A stretch of DNA of 64,000 nucleotides from Pseudomonas psychrophila (GCF_001043005.1 NZ_JYKZ01000017.1:1-64000), one strand, 5' to 3'; positions 41,411-51,195 are shown, counted from the stretch's first letter. Numbers and translations are program-made. The notes: generated by a model from the letters alone, not told the origin.

Positions 41411-42474
41411 GGCGTTTGTGGATGATGCCCTTAGCGGCCGCCCTGTTGGTGGGCTGTTCTGAAAAACAGCCGCCCGAACCCATTCGACCGGCGCTGTATG
41501 TGGTGGCGCAACCCGAACTGGCGCAAGACTTGGGACGCTTTGCCGGCAATATCGAAGCTCGCTACGAAAGCACCCTGGGCTTCAGGGTTCCGGGGCGCAT
41601 CGTGCGCCGGTATTACGACGTGGGTGCGGTGGTCAAACAGGGGGACATTCTGGCCAACCTCGACCCCACCGATCAGCAAAATCAGTTGCGTTCGGCTCAG
41701 GGCGATCTGGCCAAGGTGCAAGCGCAATTGATCAACGCCAAAGCCAACGCCCGTCGCCAGCAAGAGCTGTTCGACCGTGGCGTGGGTGCCCAGGCTCAGC
41801 TGGACACGGCACAAGCTGATCTCAAGACCACCCAGGCCTCGATGCAGCAGGCGCAGGCGGCGGTGAGTCAGGCCCAGGATCAGCTCAGTTACTGCAACCT
41901 GCGCGCCGACCATGACGCCGTCATCACTCAATGGCAGGCCGAGGCCGGGCAAGTGGTAAGCATCGGCCAGGAAGTCGTCACTCTGGCACGACCTGAAATC
42001 AAAGAGGCGGTGATCGACCTGCCGGGACCGCTGGCCGAGGCCTTGCCTAAAGACATCGAGTTCCGCGTCGCTGGTCAGCTCGACCCGAACATCAACACCA
42101 GCGCCCATATCCGCGAAATCGCTCCGCAGGCCGACAGCGCAACCCGCACACGACGTACCCGCCTGACACTGGACTCGACCCCGGCGGCGTTTCGTCTTGG
42201 CAGCTCAGTCAGCGTGACCGTAAGCAGCCCGATCGCCGAGCACTTTCAGTTACCACTGACGGCCATGCAAGAAACCGATGGCCACACCCGCGTGTGGATC
42301 ATCGACACGGCAACCCATGCCGTCAGCCCCCGTGATGTCACGGTTCTGCGGCGCGATGCACAAAGCGTGTTGTTGTCTGGCGGCATAAAAGCCGGCGACA
42401 TGGTGGTCAGTGCAGGCGTACACAGCCTCACCCCTGGGCAGAAAGTCAGACTCGATAAGGAAAGCTCGCAATGA
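41407..42474 (+). CDS. RND efflux adaptor (membrane fusion lipoprotein), second
   Basis: 355-residue adaptor with lipobox LVGC (Cys 17). It carries LGFRVPGRIVRRYYDVGAVVKQGDILA and the coiled-coil hairpin region (QQELFDRGVGAQAQLDTAQADL...). It is a paralog of the preceding adaptor, so the pump has two different adaptors as in P. aeruginosa TriABC, though assignment to that exact system is not proven. It overlaps the transporter gene by 4 bp. Confidence 0.88.
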   Translation: MRRLWMMPLAAALLVGCSEKQPPEPIRPALYVVAQPELAQDLGRFAGNIEARYESTLGFRVPGRIVRRYYDVGAVVKQGDILANLDPTDQQNQLRSAQGDLAKVQAQLINAKANARRQQELFDRGVGAQAQLDTAQADLKTTQASMQQAQAAVSQAQDQLSYCNLRADHDAVITQWQAEAGQVVSIGQEVVTLARPEIKEAVIDLPGPLAEALPKDIEFRVAGQLDPNINTSAHIREIAPQADSATRTRRTRLTLDSTPAAFRLGSSVSVTVSSPIAEHFQLPLTAMQETDGHTRVWIIDTATHAVSPRDVTVLRRDAQSVLLSGGIKAGDMVVSAGVHSLTPGQKVRLDKESSQ

Positions 42475-45400
42475 ATGGGAAGTTCAACCTGTCCGAGTGG
42501 GCCCTGAAACATCAGTCATTCGTCTGGTATTTGATGTTTGTGGCGGTGGTGGCCGGGATTTTCTCGTACATCAATCTGGGGCGTGCAGAAGACCCGTCCT
42601 TCGCCATCAAAACCATGGTAATCCAGACCCGATGGCCCGGCGCCACAGTCGATGAAACCCGGCTGCAGATCACCGATCGCATCGAGAAAAAGCTCGAAGA
42701 GCTGGATTCCCTCGACTACGTGCAAAGCTATACCCGCCCCGGTGAGTCAACGGTATTTGTGTTCCTCAAGGACACCACCAAGGCCGATGCCATCCCGAAT
42801 ATCTGGTATGAGGTGCGCAAGAAAATCGGCGACATCCGCGGCGACTTTCCCCAAGGTATTCAAGGCCCGGGGTTCGACGATGAGTTCGGTGATGTCTACG
42901 GCACCATCTTCGCCTTTACCGGCGACGGCTTCACCATGCGCCAGCTGCGCGATTACGTGGAGCAGGTGCGCACCGGCATCCGCGATGTACCCAATCGCGG
43001 CAAGGTGATGACCATTGGCGAGCAGGAAGAAACCTTCTACCTCGATTTTTCAACCCGCAAGCTGGCAGCGCTGGGCCTTGATCAGCAGCAGATACTTGAA
43101 AGCCTGCAAGCACAGAACGCCGTAACCCCCGCCGGGGTCATCGAAGCGGGCCCCGAACGCATGTCGGTCCGCACGTCAGGCCAGTTCCACAGTGTTGAAG
43201 ACCTGGCGGCGGTAAACCTGCGGGTCAACGACCGCTTTTACCGGCTGGCCGACATTGCCGACATTACCCGAGGCTACGTCTACCCTGCTGCGCCGATGTT
43301 CCATTACAACGGCAAGCCTGCCATTGGCCTGGCGATCGCCATGATTGATGGCGGCAACATTCAGGAGTTCGGCAAGCAACTGCAGGAGCGCATCGATGAA
43401 CTGACCGCGCAGTTGCCGGTGGGTGTGGGCGTACACATGGTGTCCGATCAGGCGCAGGTGGTTGAAGAAGCCGTGAGCGGCTTCACCAGTGCGCTGTTCG
43501 AAGCCGTAGTGATTGTACTGGCGGTGAGTTTTATCAGCCTGGGCCTGCGAGCCGGCTTGGTGGTGGCGATTTCGATCCCGCTGGTTCTGGCGCTGGTGTT
43601 CGTGTTTATGGAGTTCACCGGCATTGCCATGCAGCGAGTGTCACTGGGCGCGCTGATCATCGCCCTGGGCCTGCTGGTGGACGACGCGATGATCACGGTG
43701 GAGATGATGATCACGCGCCTGGAGCTGGGGGAGACCAAGGAGCAGGCAGCCACCTTTGCCTACCACTCCACGGCCTTCCCGATGCTCACCGGGACCCTGG
43801 TGACGGTGGCAGGGTTTGTTCCCATCGGGCTGAACAACAGCTCGGCGGGGGAATACACCTTCACCCTGTTCGCGGTAATTGCCGTGGCGATGCTGGTGTC
43901 ATGGGTGGTGGCGGTACTGTTCGCGCCGGTGCTGGGCGTACACATTCTGAGCGCCAAGGTTAAACCCAAGTCCGAGGAGCCCGGGCGTCTGGCCCGGGTT
44001 TTCAATACCGCCCTGCTGTGGTGCATGCGCAATCGCTGGTGGACCATCGGCGCCACGGTGCTGATGTTTGTCCTGTCGGTGTTTGGCATGGGGCTGGTGC
44101 AGAACCAGTTTTTCCCGGCATCCGATCGCCCCGAGATCCTGGTAGACCTGAACCTGCCGCAAAACGCTTCAATTGAGGAAACCCTCAAAGTTACCCAGCG
44201 TTTTGAAGAGTCACTCAAGGGTGATCCAGATATCGTGCGCTGGAGCTCGTACATCGGCGAGGGTGCAATCCGTTTCTACCTGCCGCTGGACCAGCAACTG
44301 CAAAACCCCTTCTATGCCCAGCTCGTCATCGTCAGTACCGGGCTTGAAAGCCGCGATGTTCTGGTGGAGCGCCTGAACAAACGCCTGCGCGAAGAGTTCG
44401 TGGGGATCGGCAGTTTCGTCCATACCCTGGAACTGGGGCCGCCCGTAGGGCAACCGTTGCAGTATCGGGTCAGCGGCAAAGACATCGACCTGGTGCGCAA
44501 GTATTCGATCGACCTGGCCACAGTGCTCGATGCCAACCCCAACGTCGGCGAAACCATCTTCAACTGGAACGAACCCGGCAAGGTTCTGCGCATCGACATT
44601 GCCCAGGACAAGGCCCGCCAGTTCGGGCTGTCGTCCGAAGACGTGGCCCATGTGATGAACAGTATCGTCAGCGGCGCAGCTGTCAGTCAGGTCAAGGACA
44701 ACATCTACCTGATCAACATCGTCGGGCGGGCCAACAGCAGTGAGCGCGGCACTCCCGAAACCCTGCTCAACCTGCAAATCAGCACCCCGAGTGGCACCTC
44801 GATTCCGTTACTGGCCTTTGCCACCGTGCGCTACGAGCTGGAGCAGCCGTTGGTATGGAGCCGTGACCGAATCCCCACCCTGACCCTCAAGGCCTCGGTG
44901 CGTGGTTCGATGCAACCCACCGACCTGGTGGCCCAACTCAAACCTGACGTCGACAAGTTCGCCGACAGCCTGCCCCAGGGCTACACCTTGCAAACCGGCG
45001 GTACAGTGGAACAAAGCGCCAAGGCTCAAGGCCCGATCGCTCAGGTAGTGCCATTGATGCTGTTCTTGATGGCAACGTTCCTGATGATCCAGCTGCAAAG
45101 CGTGCAGAAGATGTTCCTGGTGGTGAGTGTCGCGCCGCTGGGGCTGATCGGCGTGGTGCTGGCGCTTGTACCCACCGGTACGCCAATGGGCTTTGTGGCG
45201 ATTCTGGGGATTCTGGCGCTGGTGGGCATCATCGTACGTAACTCGGTGATTCTGGTGACCCAGATCGATCAGTACGAGCGCGACGGCTATGACCCGTGGC
45301 ATGCAGTGATGCAAGCCACCCAGCACCGTCGCCGACCGATCCTGCTAACCGCAGCAGCGGCCAGCCTGGGCATGATCCCGATTGCCCGTGACGTGTTCTG

Positions 45401-45533
45401 GGGGCCAATGGCCTACGCCATGATTGGCGGCATCCTGTCGGCCACCTTGCTCACGCTGCTGTTCCTGCCAGCGCTGTATGTGGCCTCGTACAAGATCAAG
45501 GAGAACAAAGAGCCGCCGCCTGCCCATGTTTGA
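42471..45533 (+). CDS. RND multidrug efflux transporter
   Basis: 1020-residue inner-membrane proton-drug antiporter of the AcrB superfamily with twelve predicted helices and two large periplasmic loops. Motif GLLVDDAMITVEMM contains the aspartate pair of TM4, and the TM10 lysine region is VAILGILALVGIIVRNSVILV. The N-terminus FNLSEWALKHQSFVWYLM matches the TriC-like subgroup. No outer-membrane channel gene follows; a TolC-like protein must come from elsewhere. A REP follows the stop. Confidence 0.93.
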   Translation: MNGKFNLSEWALKHQSFVWYLMFVAVVAGIFSYINLGRAEDPSFAIKTMVIQTRWPGATVDETRLQITDRIEKKLEELDSLDYVQSYTRPGESTVFVFLKDTTKADAIPNIWYEVRKKIGDIRGDFPQGIQGPGFDDEFGDVYGTIFAFTGDGFTMRQLRDYVEQVRTGIRDVPNRGKVMTIGEQEETFYLDFSTRKLAALGLDQQQILESLQAQNAVTPAGVIEAGPERMSVRTSGQFHSVEDLAAVNLRVNDRFYRLADIADITRGYVYPAAPMFHYNGKPAIGLAIAMIDGGNIQEFGKQLQERIDELTAQLPVGVGVHMVSDQAQVVEEAVSGFTSALFEAVVIVLAVSFISLGLRAGLVVAISIPLVLALVFVFMEFTGIAMQRVSLGALIIALGLLVDDAMITVEMMITRLELGETKEQAATFAYHSTAFPMLTGTLVTVAGFVPIGLNNSSAGEYTFTLFAVIAVAMLVSWVVAVLFAPVLGVHILSAKVKPKSEEPGRLARVFNTALLWCMRNRWWTIGATVLMFVLSVFGMGLVQNQFFPASDRPEILVDLNLPQNASIEETLKVTQRFEESLKGDPDIVRWSSYIGEGAIRFYLPLDQQLQNPFYAQLVIVSTGLESRDVLVERLNKRLREEFVGIGSFVHTLELGPPVGQPLQYRVSGKDIDLVRKYSIDLATVLDANPNVGETIFNWNEPGKVLRIDIAQDKARQFGLSSEDVAHVMNSIVSGAAVSQVKDNIYLINIVGRANSSERGTPETLLNLQISTPSGTSIPLLAFATVRYELEQPLVWSRDRIPTLTLKASVRGSMQPTDLVAQLKPDVDKFADSLPQGYTLQTGGTVEQSAKAQGPIAQVVPLMLFLMATFLMIQLQSVQKMFLVVSVAPLGLIGVVLALVPTGTPMGFVAILGILALVGIIVRNSVILVTQIDQYERDGYDPWHAVMQATQHRRRPILLTAAAASLGMIPIARDVFWGPMAYAMIGGILSATLLTLLFLPALYVASYKIKENKEPPPAHV

Positions 45534-45540
45534 TTCTTCC

Positions 45541-45627
45541 TGTGGGAGCGGGCTTGCTCGCGATGCAGACAACGAAGTGTTTCAAGGACACTTCGTTGAT
45601 GCCTTCGCAAGCAAACCCGCTCCTGCA
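45541..45627. repeat. REP doublet, family 1 (degenerate right arm)
   Basis: Left arm TGTGGGAGCGGGCTTGCTCG; right arm GCAAGCAAACCCGCTCCTGC has several changes. The centre holds a separate inverted repeat AACGAAGTGT/ACACTTCGTT. Confidence 0.85.
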
Positions 45628-45739
45628 GAGGCCAGGATTGTTTGGAATATCCGAATACCGGTATCAAACCAGCGGTCTTTATCTGCCTGAGCGCACATGT
45701 GAGTCTAGCCCCACGCCTTTTCCACAACGGAGTGTTGCC

Positions 45740-46480
45740 ATGAGTTATTCACAACCCAAAGTCGCCATTGTCACGGGCGCTTCACGGGGCATCGGGGCCG
45801 TAATTGCCAAACAGTTGGCAGGCGAAGGTTTTGCCGTGGTCATCAACTACGCCAACAGTGCAGGCGAAGCCACGCGGCTGGTCGCACAGTTACGTGAAGA
45901 CGGGCATGAGGCGATCGCCGTGCAGGCGGATGTGGCCAGTGCCGCTGATGTGAAGCGCCTGTTCGATGAAGCGGAGCTGCAACTGGGCAAGGTCGATGTA
46001 CTGATCAACAACGCGGGTGTACTCAACGTGTTGCTGCTGGCCCAGCACAGCGACGAGATATACGAACAGACCTTCAATATCAACACCAAAGGGACGTTCA
46101 ACACCCTGCGCGAAGCCGCTACCCGGCTGAACGGCGGTGGCCGCATCGTCAATTTTTCGAGCAGTACGGTGGGCATGAACCTGCCGGGTTACGCGGTGTA
46201 CATCGCCAGCAAGGCTGCGGTTGAATCGTTGACCCAGGTGTTTGCCAAGGAGCTGCGCGGGCGGCAGATCACCGTTAACGCAGTGGCTCCGGGACCGGTG
46301 GCGACGGAGCTGTTTTTACAGGGCAAGACCGAAGAGCAAATCCAGACGTTCTCCAAGATGCCGCCTCTGGAGCGTCTGGGCAAGCCACAAGACATTGCCA
46401 ATATCATCTCGTTTCTGGTGAGCCCGGCAGCAGACTGGGTCAACGGGCAGGTTTTGCGGGCCAATGGCGGGTTGGTATAG
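45740..46480 (+). CDS. SDR-family oxidoreductase
   Basis: 246-residue classical short-chain dehydrogenase. Cofactor motif is TGASRGIGAVIA (about residues 12-23), with NNAGV, the serine in NFSSSTVG, the YxxxK in YIASK, and the cofactor-closing VAPGPVATELF. The arrangement after the second strand favours NADPH. Substrate unknown. The start is ATG 45740; an in-frame extension upstream is read through the REP. A palindrome ATACCGGTAT lies at 45655-45664. Confidence 0.88.
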   Translation: MSYSQPKVAIVTGASRGIGAVIAKQLAGEGFAVVINYANSAGEATRLVAQLREDGHEAIAVQADVASAADVKRLFDEAELQLGKVDVLINNAGVLNVLLLAQHSDEIYEQTFNINTKGTFNTLREAATRLNGGGRIVNFSSSTVGMNLPGYAVYIASKAAVESLTQVFAKELRGRQITVNAVAPGPVATELFLQGKTEEQIQTFSKMPPLERLGKPQDIANIISFLVSPAADWVNGQVLRANGGLV

Positions 46481-46492
46481 GCAAAAGCAGAG

Positions 46493-46535
46493 CGCCCTCA
46501 CCCTGACCCTTTTCCTGAGGGATCGGGTGAGGGGC
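46493..46535. terminator. imperfect hairpin between the SDR and MCE-operon ends
   Basis: Arms GCCCTCACCCTGACCCT and AGGGATCGGGTGAGGGGC form an imperfect stem at the convergent gene ends; TTTTA follows on the plus strand. Likely a bidirectional transcript end. Confidence 0.55.
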
Positions 46536-46537
46536 TT

Positions 46538-47164
46538 TTAACGCTGCGCCTGACCCTGCTGCATCACCCACTGCACCACTTGCGGCATCAAGGTGTCGCT
46601 GGCCTGTCCAAACCCTGCAACCACCCCCGGCACCAATGGATTACTGAGCGGCTGACGTGCTTCAAACCGTTTGGAGGCAATCACACGCTGGTCGCTGCTG
46701 CGCACCAGACGGGCGTTGTACTGGATCAATACTTCAGGGCTTTTGCCGTTGTAGTGGGTCTGGAACGCCAACAACTCCCCACCCAACTCGTAATCGGCAT
46801 GCAGGTTGCTGTCGTCGGTGCTCAGCCCTTGAATCCGCCCATCCTGCAAGAAGGCATCAAGCAGACGATTGCGTAGCAACACGGGCGCAGTATCGCTCCA
46901 GCGGGCGCCCTTGTAGTTGCTGATCAGGTTGCCCTCGGGCACCACGGCAATGTTCTGGTTGTTCAAGGCGCCGCTGGCCATCGGCTTGTCCAGACGCAAT
47001 GACCACTTCACTGGCGCGCTTTGGCTGGCGGCAATGGGCGCTTGCGCAGCGGGCAGCCGATAGACGTCGACCATCTCGGGCTTGGGCAGAATCGAACAGG
47101 CGCTGAGCAGGCTCAGGCTGGCCGCAAACATGATAGAACCTGCCAGGCGATAGGTACGCTTCAT
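46538..47164 (-). CDS. PqiC-like ABC transport auxiliary lipoprotein
   Basis: 208-residue lipoprotein of the ABC_trans_aux family (formerly DUF330). The lipobox is LLSAC after a signal peptide; the mature protein includes VDVYRLPAAQ, WSLRLDKPMASGALNNQNIAVV, and YKGARWSDTAPVLLRNRLLDAF. PqiC lipoproteins sit at the outer membrane in MCE systems. It is last in the reverse-strand operon and overlaps the MCE gene by ATGA. Confidence 0.88.
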   Translation of the reverse strand: MKRTYRLAGSIMFAASLSLLSACSILPKPEMVDVYRLPAAQAPIAASQSAPVKWSLRLDKPMASGALNNQNIAVVPEGNLISNYKGARWSDTAPVLLRNRLLDAFLQDGRIQGLSTDDSNLHADYELGGELLAFQTHYNGKSPEVLIQYNARLVRSSDQRVIASKRFEARQPLSNPLVPGVVAGFGQASDTLMPQVVQWVMQQGQAQR

Positions 47165-48099
47165 GGAGTGAATTCCTTGTTCTGTTCGCGGCCTAGCAAG
47201 TAACCGCTTGGATTGGCTTCCAGGCGCCGTGAGATCGAGCGCAATGTGCCGAGTGTTTCGCGCAATTCGTTGACCGCAGGGCCCAGTTGATTGAGCCCCT
47301 GAAGGCCGTTGTTAAGCGACTCCTCATTGCTGTTGATCAACGTGTTGATGGTCGCGCTGCTTTGTTCCAGCGACTTCATGGCGCGGTCTGCGCTGGCGAA
47401 CATCTGCTTGCCGTCGCTGCTCAACAGGCCGTTGGCGTTGCGCATCAGTGCTGCGGTTTGCTCCAGCGTGGCACTGGCCTGCTTACCGACCTGGGCCAGC
47501 TGTTTCAGGGTCTGGCTGATATCACCGCGCTGACCGGAAATTGCCGAGGTGGTTTGCTCGAGGTTATCCAGCGTCTTGCTCACGCGGTTGACGTTGTCTT
47601 CGGAAAAGAGCTGGTTGGCGTTGTGCAGCAGCATGTTGACGTTGGCCATCATGTCGGTGCCGTCAGTGAGCAGACGGGCAATCGGTGACGGCGAAGCCAC
47701 GATCTCCGGGAGCTTGCCGTCCTTGCCCTTGAGGTCCGGGCTATTCGGGTCGCCGCCACTGAGCTGGATGATCGAGGTGCCCGTAACGCCAGTCAGCGCC
47801 AGCTTGGCCTTGGTATCGACCTTGACCGGCGTGTTGGCGGCCAGACGGATGCGCGCCAATACACGGCGCGGATCCTTGTCGTCGAGTCGCAACTCGATGA
47901 CGTCACCCACCTTGATCCCGTTGTATTGCACCGAGCTGCCTTTTGACAGGCCGCTGACGGCTTCGTTGAACACCACTTCGTAATCCTTGAACGTGCTGTC
48001 CATGCTCGCCTTGGCCAGCCACAGGCCAAACAGCATGGCCCCGACGACAACCAGGACACTGAACAAGCCGATCAATACATGATGGGCACGGGTTTCCAT
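47161..48099 (-). CDS. MCE-family periplasmic lipid-transfer protein
   Basis: 312-residue MlaD/MCE protein. One N-terminal transmembrane helix (HHVLIGLFSVLVVVGAMLFG) anchors it; the single MCE domain follows (GLSKGSSVQYNGIKVGDVIEL, GVTGTSIIQLSGG), then a long helical tail from about residue 150 with SINTLI-like coiled-coil repeats. It forms the hexameric ring of the transporter. Start is ATG 48099, 1 bp after the ATPase stop; the longer frame to 48282 overlaps it. Confidence 0.9.
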   Translation of the reverse strand: METRAHHVLIGLFSVLVVVGAMLFGLWLAKASMDSTFKDYEVVFNEAVSGLSKGSSVQYNGIKVGDVIELRLDDKDPRRVLARIRLAANTPVKVDTKAKLALTGVTGTSIIQLSGGDPNSPDLKGKDGKLPEIVASPSPIARLLTDGTDMMANVNMLLHNANQLFSEDNVNRVSKTLDNLEQTTSAISGQRGDISQTLKQLAQVGKQASATLEQTAALMRNANGLLSSDGKQMFASADRAMKSLEQSSATINTLINSNEESLNNGLQGLNQLGPAVNELRETLGTLRSISRRLEANPSGYLLGREQNKEFTP

Positions 48100-48100
48100 G

Positions 48101-48904
48101 TCATTGCTCCTTACGCTGGGTTGCCGCTTCATATGCGGCGCGGCCACGGGGGCCATGGAAATATTCGTGAATCCAAGGGTCGTTGAAGTCTTCGACCTCG
48201 CGGATGGGTGCCGCCACCAGCACCCGTTTTTGCGACAGCACAGCCACCCGGTCCGTGATGGTGTACAGCGTGTCCAGGTCATGGGTGACGAGAAACACGC
48301 TCAGGCCCAGCGCATCGCGCAGGGTCAGAATCAGTTGGTCGAATGCCGCCGCACCAATCGGATCGAGCCCGGCGGTGGGCTCATCAAGAAACAGGATGTC
48401 CGGGTCCAGCGCCAGCGCTCGGGCCAGCGCGGCGCGCTTGACCATCCCGCCCGACAACGAAGACGGGTATTTGTCGGCGGCCGACAACGGCAGTCCGGCC
48501 AGCGCCAGCTTCACGCATGCCAGGTGCTCAGCATCAGGACGGCTTAACCCTGCGTGTTCAATCAGGGGCAGGGCGATATTTTCGGTCACGGTCAGCGAAG
48601 AAAACAGCGCCCCTGCCTGGAACAACACGCCAAAACGCCGTTCGATCCGTGAGCGCTCGGCCTCGTGGAGGTTCATCAAGTCCTGGCCAAACACCCGCAC
48701 TTGCCCTTCAGTGGGTCGACGCAAGCCGACAATGCTGCGCAGCAGCACCGATTTGCCAGTACCGGAGCCGCCAACCACGCCCAGGATTTCGCCTTTGTAC
48801 ACATCAAGGTCGAGGTGTTCGTGCACGCTTTGGCTGCCAAAGCGGTTGCACAGATCACGCACCTCGATCACCGCCTCGCCGGGCTTGCGCAGGGAAGTAC
48901 TCAC
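48101..48904 (-). CDS. MlaF-like ABC transporter ATPase
   Basis: 267-residue ATPase for the MCE system. Walker A GGSGTGKSV, signature LSGGMVKRAALARAL, Walker B ILFLDEPTAGLDP, and switch VFLVTHDL. It starts with GTG at 48904, overlapping the permease stop. Its C-terminal tail (FHGPRGRAAYEAATQRKEQ) is characteristic of Mla-type ATPases. Confidence 0.93.
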   Translation of the reverse strand: MSTSLRKPGEAVIEVRDLCNRFGSQSVHEHLDLDVYKGEILGVVGGSGTGKSVLLRSIVGLRRPTEGQVRVFGQDLMNLHEAERSRIERRFGVLFQAGALFSSLTVTENIALPLIEHAGLSRPDAEHLACVKLALAGLPLSAADKYPSSLSGGMVKRAALARALALDPDILFLDEPTAGLDPIGAAAFDQLILTLRDALGLSVFLVTHDLDTLYTITDRVAVLSQKRVLVAAPIREVEDFNDPWIHEYFHGPRGRAAYEAATQRKEQ

Positions 48905-50031
48905 CAGCCCATCTCCATAAAGAACAACGCGGCTACGGCGTCGAGGACGATCACGATAAAGATCGATTGCACCACGCTGGACGTGGTGTGGGCGCCGACC
49001 GATTCGGCGCTGCCGCTGACTTTAAACCCCTCAAGGCAGCCCACTGCAGCGATCAAAAAGGCAAAAAAGGGCGCTTTGGCTATGCCCACCAAAAAGTTCT
49101 TAACACCGATGTCGGAGTGCAGGAGCGAAATAAACATGTCCGGGGAAATACCCAGCGAGATGACACACACCACGGCGCCGCCAAGGATGCCCGCCATCAT
49201 GGCCAGGAAGGTCAGCAGCGGCAGGGCGATCAACAGGGCCAGAACCCGCGGCAGCACCAGCAAGTCCATCGGATCGAGGCCCAGGGTGCGAATGGCGTCG
49301 ATTTCTTCGTTGGCTTTCATTGAGCCGATTTGTGCCGTAAAAGCACTGGCCGTTCGACCCGCCAGCAGAATGGCGGTCAGCAACACACCGAATTCCCGCA
49401 GGAAGGAAAACGCCACCAAGTCAACGGTGAAGATTCCCGCACCAAAGCTGGCCAGCACCGTAGCGCCGAGAAAGGCCACCACCGCGCCCACCATAAAGGT
49501 CAGCAGCACCACGATCGGCGCGGCGTTGAGGCCGATCTGCTCAATGTGTGCCACCACTGGCGTGATGCGCCATTGCTTGGGTCGAAACAGATTACGCGCC
49601 AGAGTTTGCAGGATCAGCCCGATAAAGCCCAGCAATTGCAGGGTGTCTTGCCACAGTTTGTAGACCGCGCTGCCGATACGGCTCAGCAACAGGATGCCGA
49701 CGTTCTGCGGTGCGACTTTGACCGGCACACAGAAATCACGCATTGAGGAATAGACCGTTTGCAGCAAGGCGCGGTCGGCGGCGGGGAGCTTTTGTGCGGT
49801 TTGGGTCAACTGGCTGACGCGCTCAGCGCCCAACAATTCCACCAGCAGTGACGCACCCGCCGTATCGATACCGGTCACCGCATCGAGGTTGATGGCGGTC
49901 TGCTCATCGTATTTGCCCACCAACTGCTCGGTCTGCTGCTTGAGACGAGTGTAATGGGCAAGGGTCCAGTCGCCGCTGATCAGCAGCCGCGCCGGATTAC
50001 TGGAAGTGTCTAGTTGGGCATTGCCCGCCAT
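48901..50031 (-). CDS. STAS-MlaE fusion permease of an MCE transporter
   Basis: 376 residues. The first ~95 are a STAS-like domain (RLLISGDWTLAHYTRLKQ, INLDAVTGIDTAGASLL), equivalent to the separate MlaB of the Mla system; the rest is the MlaE permease with five or so helices and the coupling helix GSMKANEEIDAIRTLGLDPMD. It is the first gene of the operon permease-ATPase-MCE-lipoprotein. This system is distinct from canonical mlaFEDCB: fused STAS, PqiC-type lipoprotein, no MlaC. Confidence 0.92.
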   Translation of the reverse strand: MAGNAQLDTSSNPARLLISGDWTLAHYTRLKQQTEQLVGKYDEQTAINLDAVTGIDTAGASLLVELLGAERVSQLTQTAQKLPAADRALLQTVYSSMRDFCVPVKVAPQNVGILLLSRIGSAVYKLWQDTLQLLGFIGLILQTLARNLFRPKQWRITPVVAHIEQIGLNAAPIVVLLTFMVGAVVAFLGATVLASFGAGIFTVDLVAFSFLREFGVLLTAILLAGRTASAFTAQIGSMKANEEIDAIRTLGLDPMDLLVLPRVLALLIALPLLTFLAMMAGILGGAVVCVISLGISPDMFISLLHSDIGVKNFLVGIAKAPFFAFLIAAVGCLEGFKVSGSAESVGAHTTSSVVQSIFIVIVLDAVAALFFMEMGW

Positions 50032-50110
50032 GGCCGTAATAGTCTTAAGCTCCCAGCTCAGTACGTTGAAACGCAGACCTTATGTAATAGCACAATCCTG
50101 CAAAAGTGTT

Positions 50111-51151
50111 TCAGTTTGACGGAACAACCGCAGGCACAGATTGATCTGGGTTAACCCGAAAGCGCAAAACGCCAATCATCTGTCCATCTTCAGTCAGCAC
50201 CCTGACTTGCCAGCGACCCACCGGATCGGGCGGGAAATTCTGCTTGTGGGTCCAGGCGCGATAGCCCTCCTTGCGCCCGCCATGGATATCCAGGGCGATG
50301 CGATCGACTTCCTGGCCATTGAGTTGCCACACGTGATAAATGCGTTCGTTCAAGCCGCGCGGGGCGTTGATCGAGGTGTACGCGTACAACCCACGGCTAC
50401 GTAGCTCGCTGACGCTGATTTGCTCGATGCTCTCGCCCGGTGTGCGGTCTTGCAGCTGGGTCGTGACGGCCACTTCGGTCATCCACAGTGTGGCGGGCGG
50501 CACCCAGGAGCGCAGCAGCCAGCCGGAGCCGCCCAGGGCAAGAACAATCAGTGGCAGCACCAGCCAGCCGCGCCAGGTCTTCAATGGCAGGCTCACAGCC
50601 AGGCTGGGGATTGACAGCAGCACGGCGGTACCCAGCGCCAGTTTGTAGCTCTGGGCGGTGGTCAGATTGAGGATGACCGGCAACGCTGTCAGCATCGCGG
50701 CGAACAGGGCGAGGGTGTGCAGCGCCAAAAATAGCCAGCGCCGGGGGGCCAGCCATTTGTAATACAGAGGGTCAGTGATGGTGATCAGTGCGCACACACC
50801 CAGTAGCCCGGTAAAGACAAGCTGCCCGCTGTTCCAGGTGGTGGTGATAAAGAAAAACGGCAATACGAAAAACAGACTTTCCTGATGGATCATCTGGGTC
50901 GCATAACGCAGCAGCGGCGGGGGAATTTCACGCTTGAATACCCGGCTGAATAGCTGGGTCAAGCTGTTTTCCAGCATCAGCCAGACCCAGCTCACCAACA
51001 GGATCACGGCGATCCAGCGGGCCATGCCTTGCTGACGGTCCACCAGAATAAAACTGCCCACGCCCGAGCAAAAACCAAACGCCGCAATGAGCCCTGGATA
51101 GCGCTTCATCAACTCAAGGACGCGCTGTATGTGGAGGTTCCAGTTAGGCAT
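50111..51151 (-). CDS. DUF5924 (DUF2914-containing) membrane protein
   Basis: 346 residues. The N-terminal two thirds have about eight hydrophobic segments, and the C-terminal third is a DUF2914-type beta domain (LYAYTSINAPRGLNERIYHVWQLNGQEVDRIALDI, WRVR-like end WQVRVLTEDGQMIG). Function unknown; probably an inner-membrane protein with a periplasmic domain. ATG 51151 is chosen; a GTG at 51163 would add four residues. Confidence 0.8.
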   Translation of the reverse strand: MPNWNLHIQRVLELMKRYPGLIAAFGFCSGVGSFILVDRQQGMARWIAVILLVSWVWLMLENSLTQLFSRVFKREIPPPLLRYATQMIHQESLFFVLPFFFITTTWNSGQLVFTGLLGVCALITITDPLYYKWLAPRRWLFLALHTLALFAAMLTALPVILNLTTAQSYKLALGTAVLLSIPSLAVSLPLKTWRGWLVLPLIVLALGGSGWLLRSWVPPATLWMTEVAVTTQLQDRTPGESIEQISVSELRSRGLYAYTSINAPRGLNERIYHVWQLNGQEVDRIALDIHGGRKEGYRAWTHKQNFPPDPVGRWQVRVLTEDGQMIGVLRFRVNPDQSVPAVVPSN

Positions 51152-51195
51152 TCGGCGGTTCACATTCTGTATAGGAAATATCCTCGACAGAATAC

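Noticed and set aside
45655..45664. ATACCGGTAT palindrome before the SDR gene
   Set aside because: Only ten bases, no regulator gene nearby and easily expected by chance.
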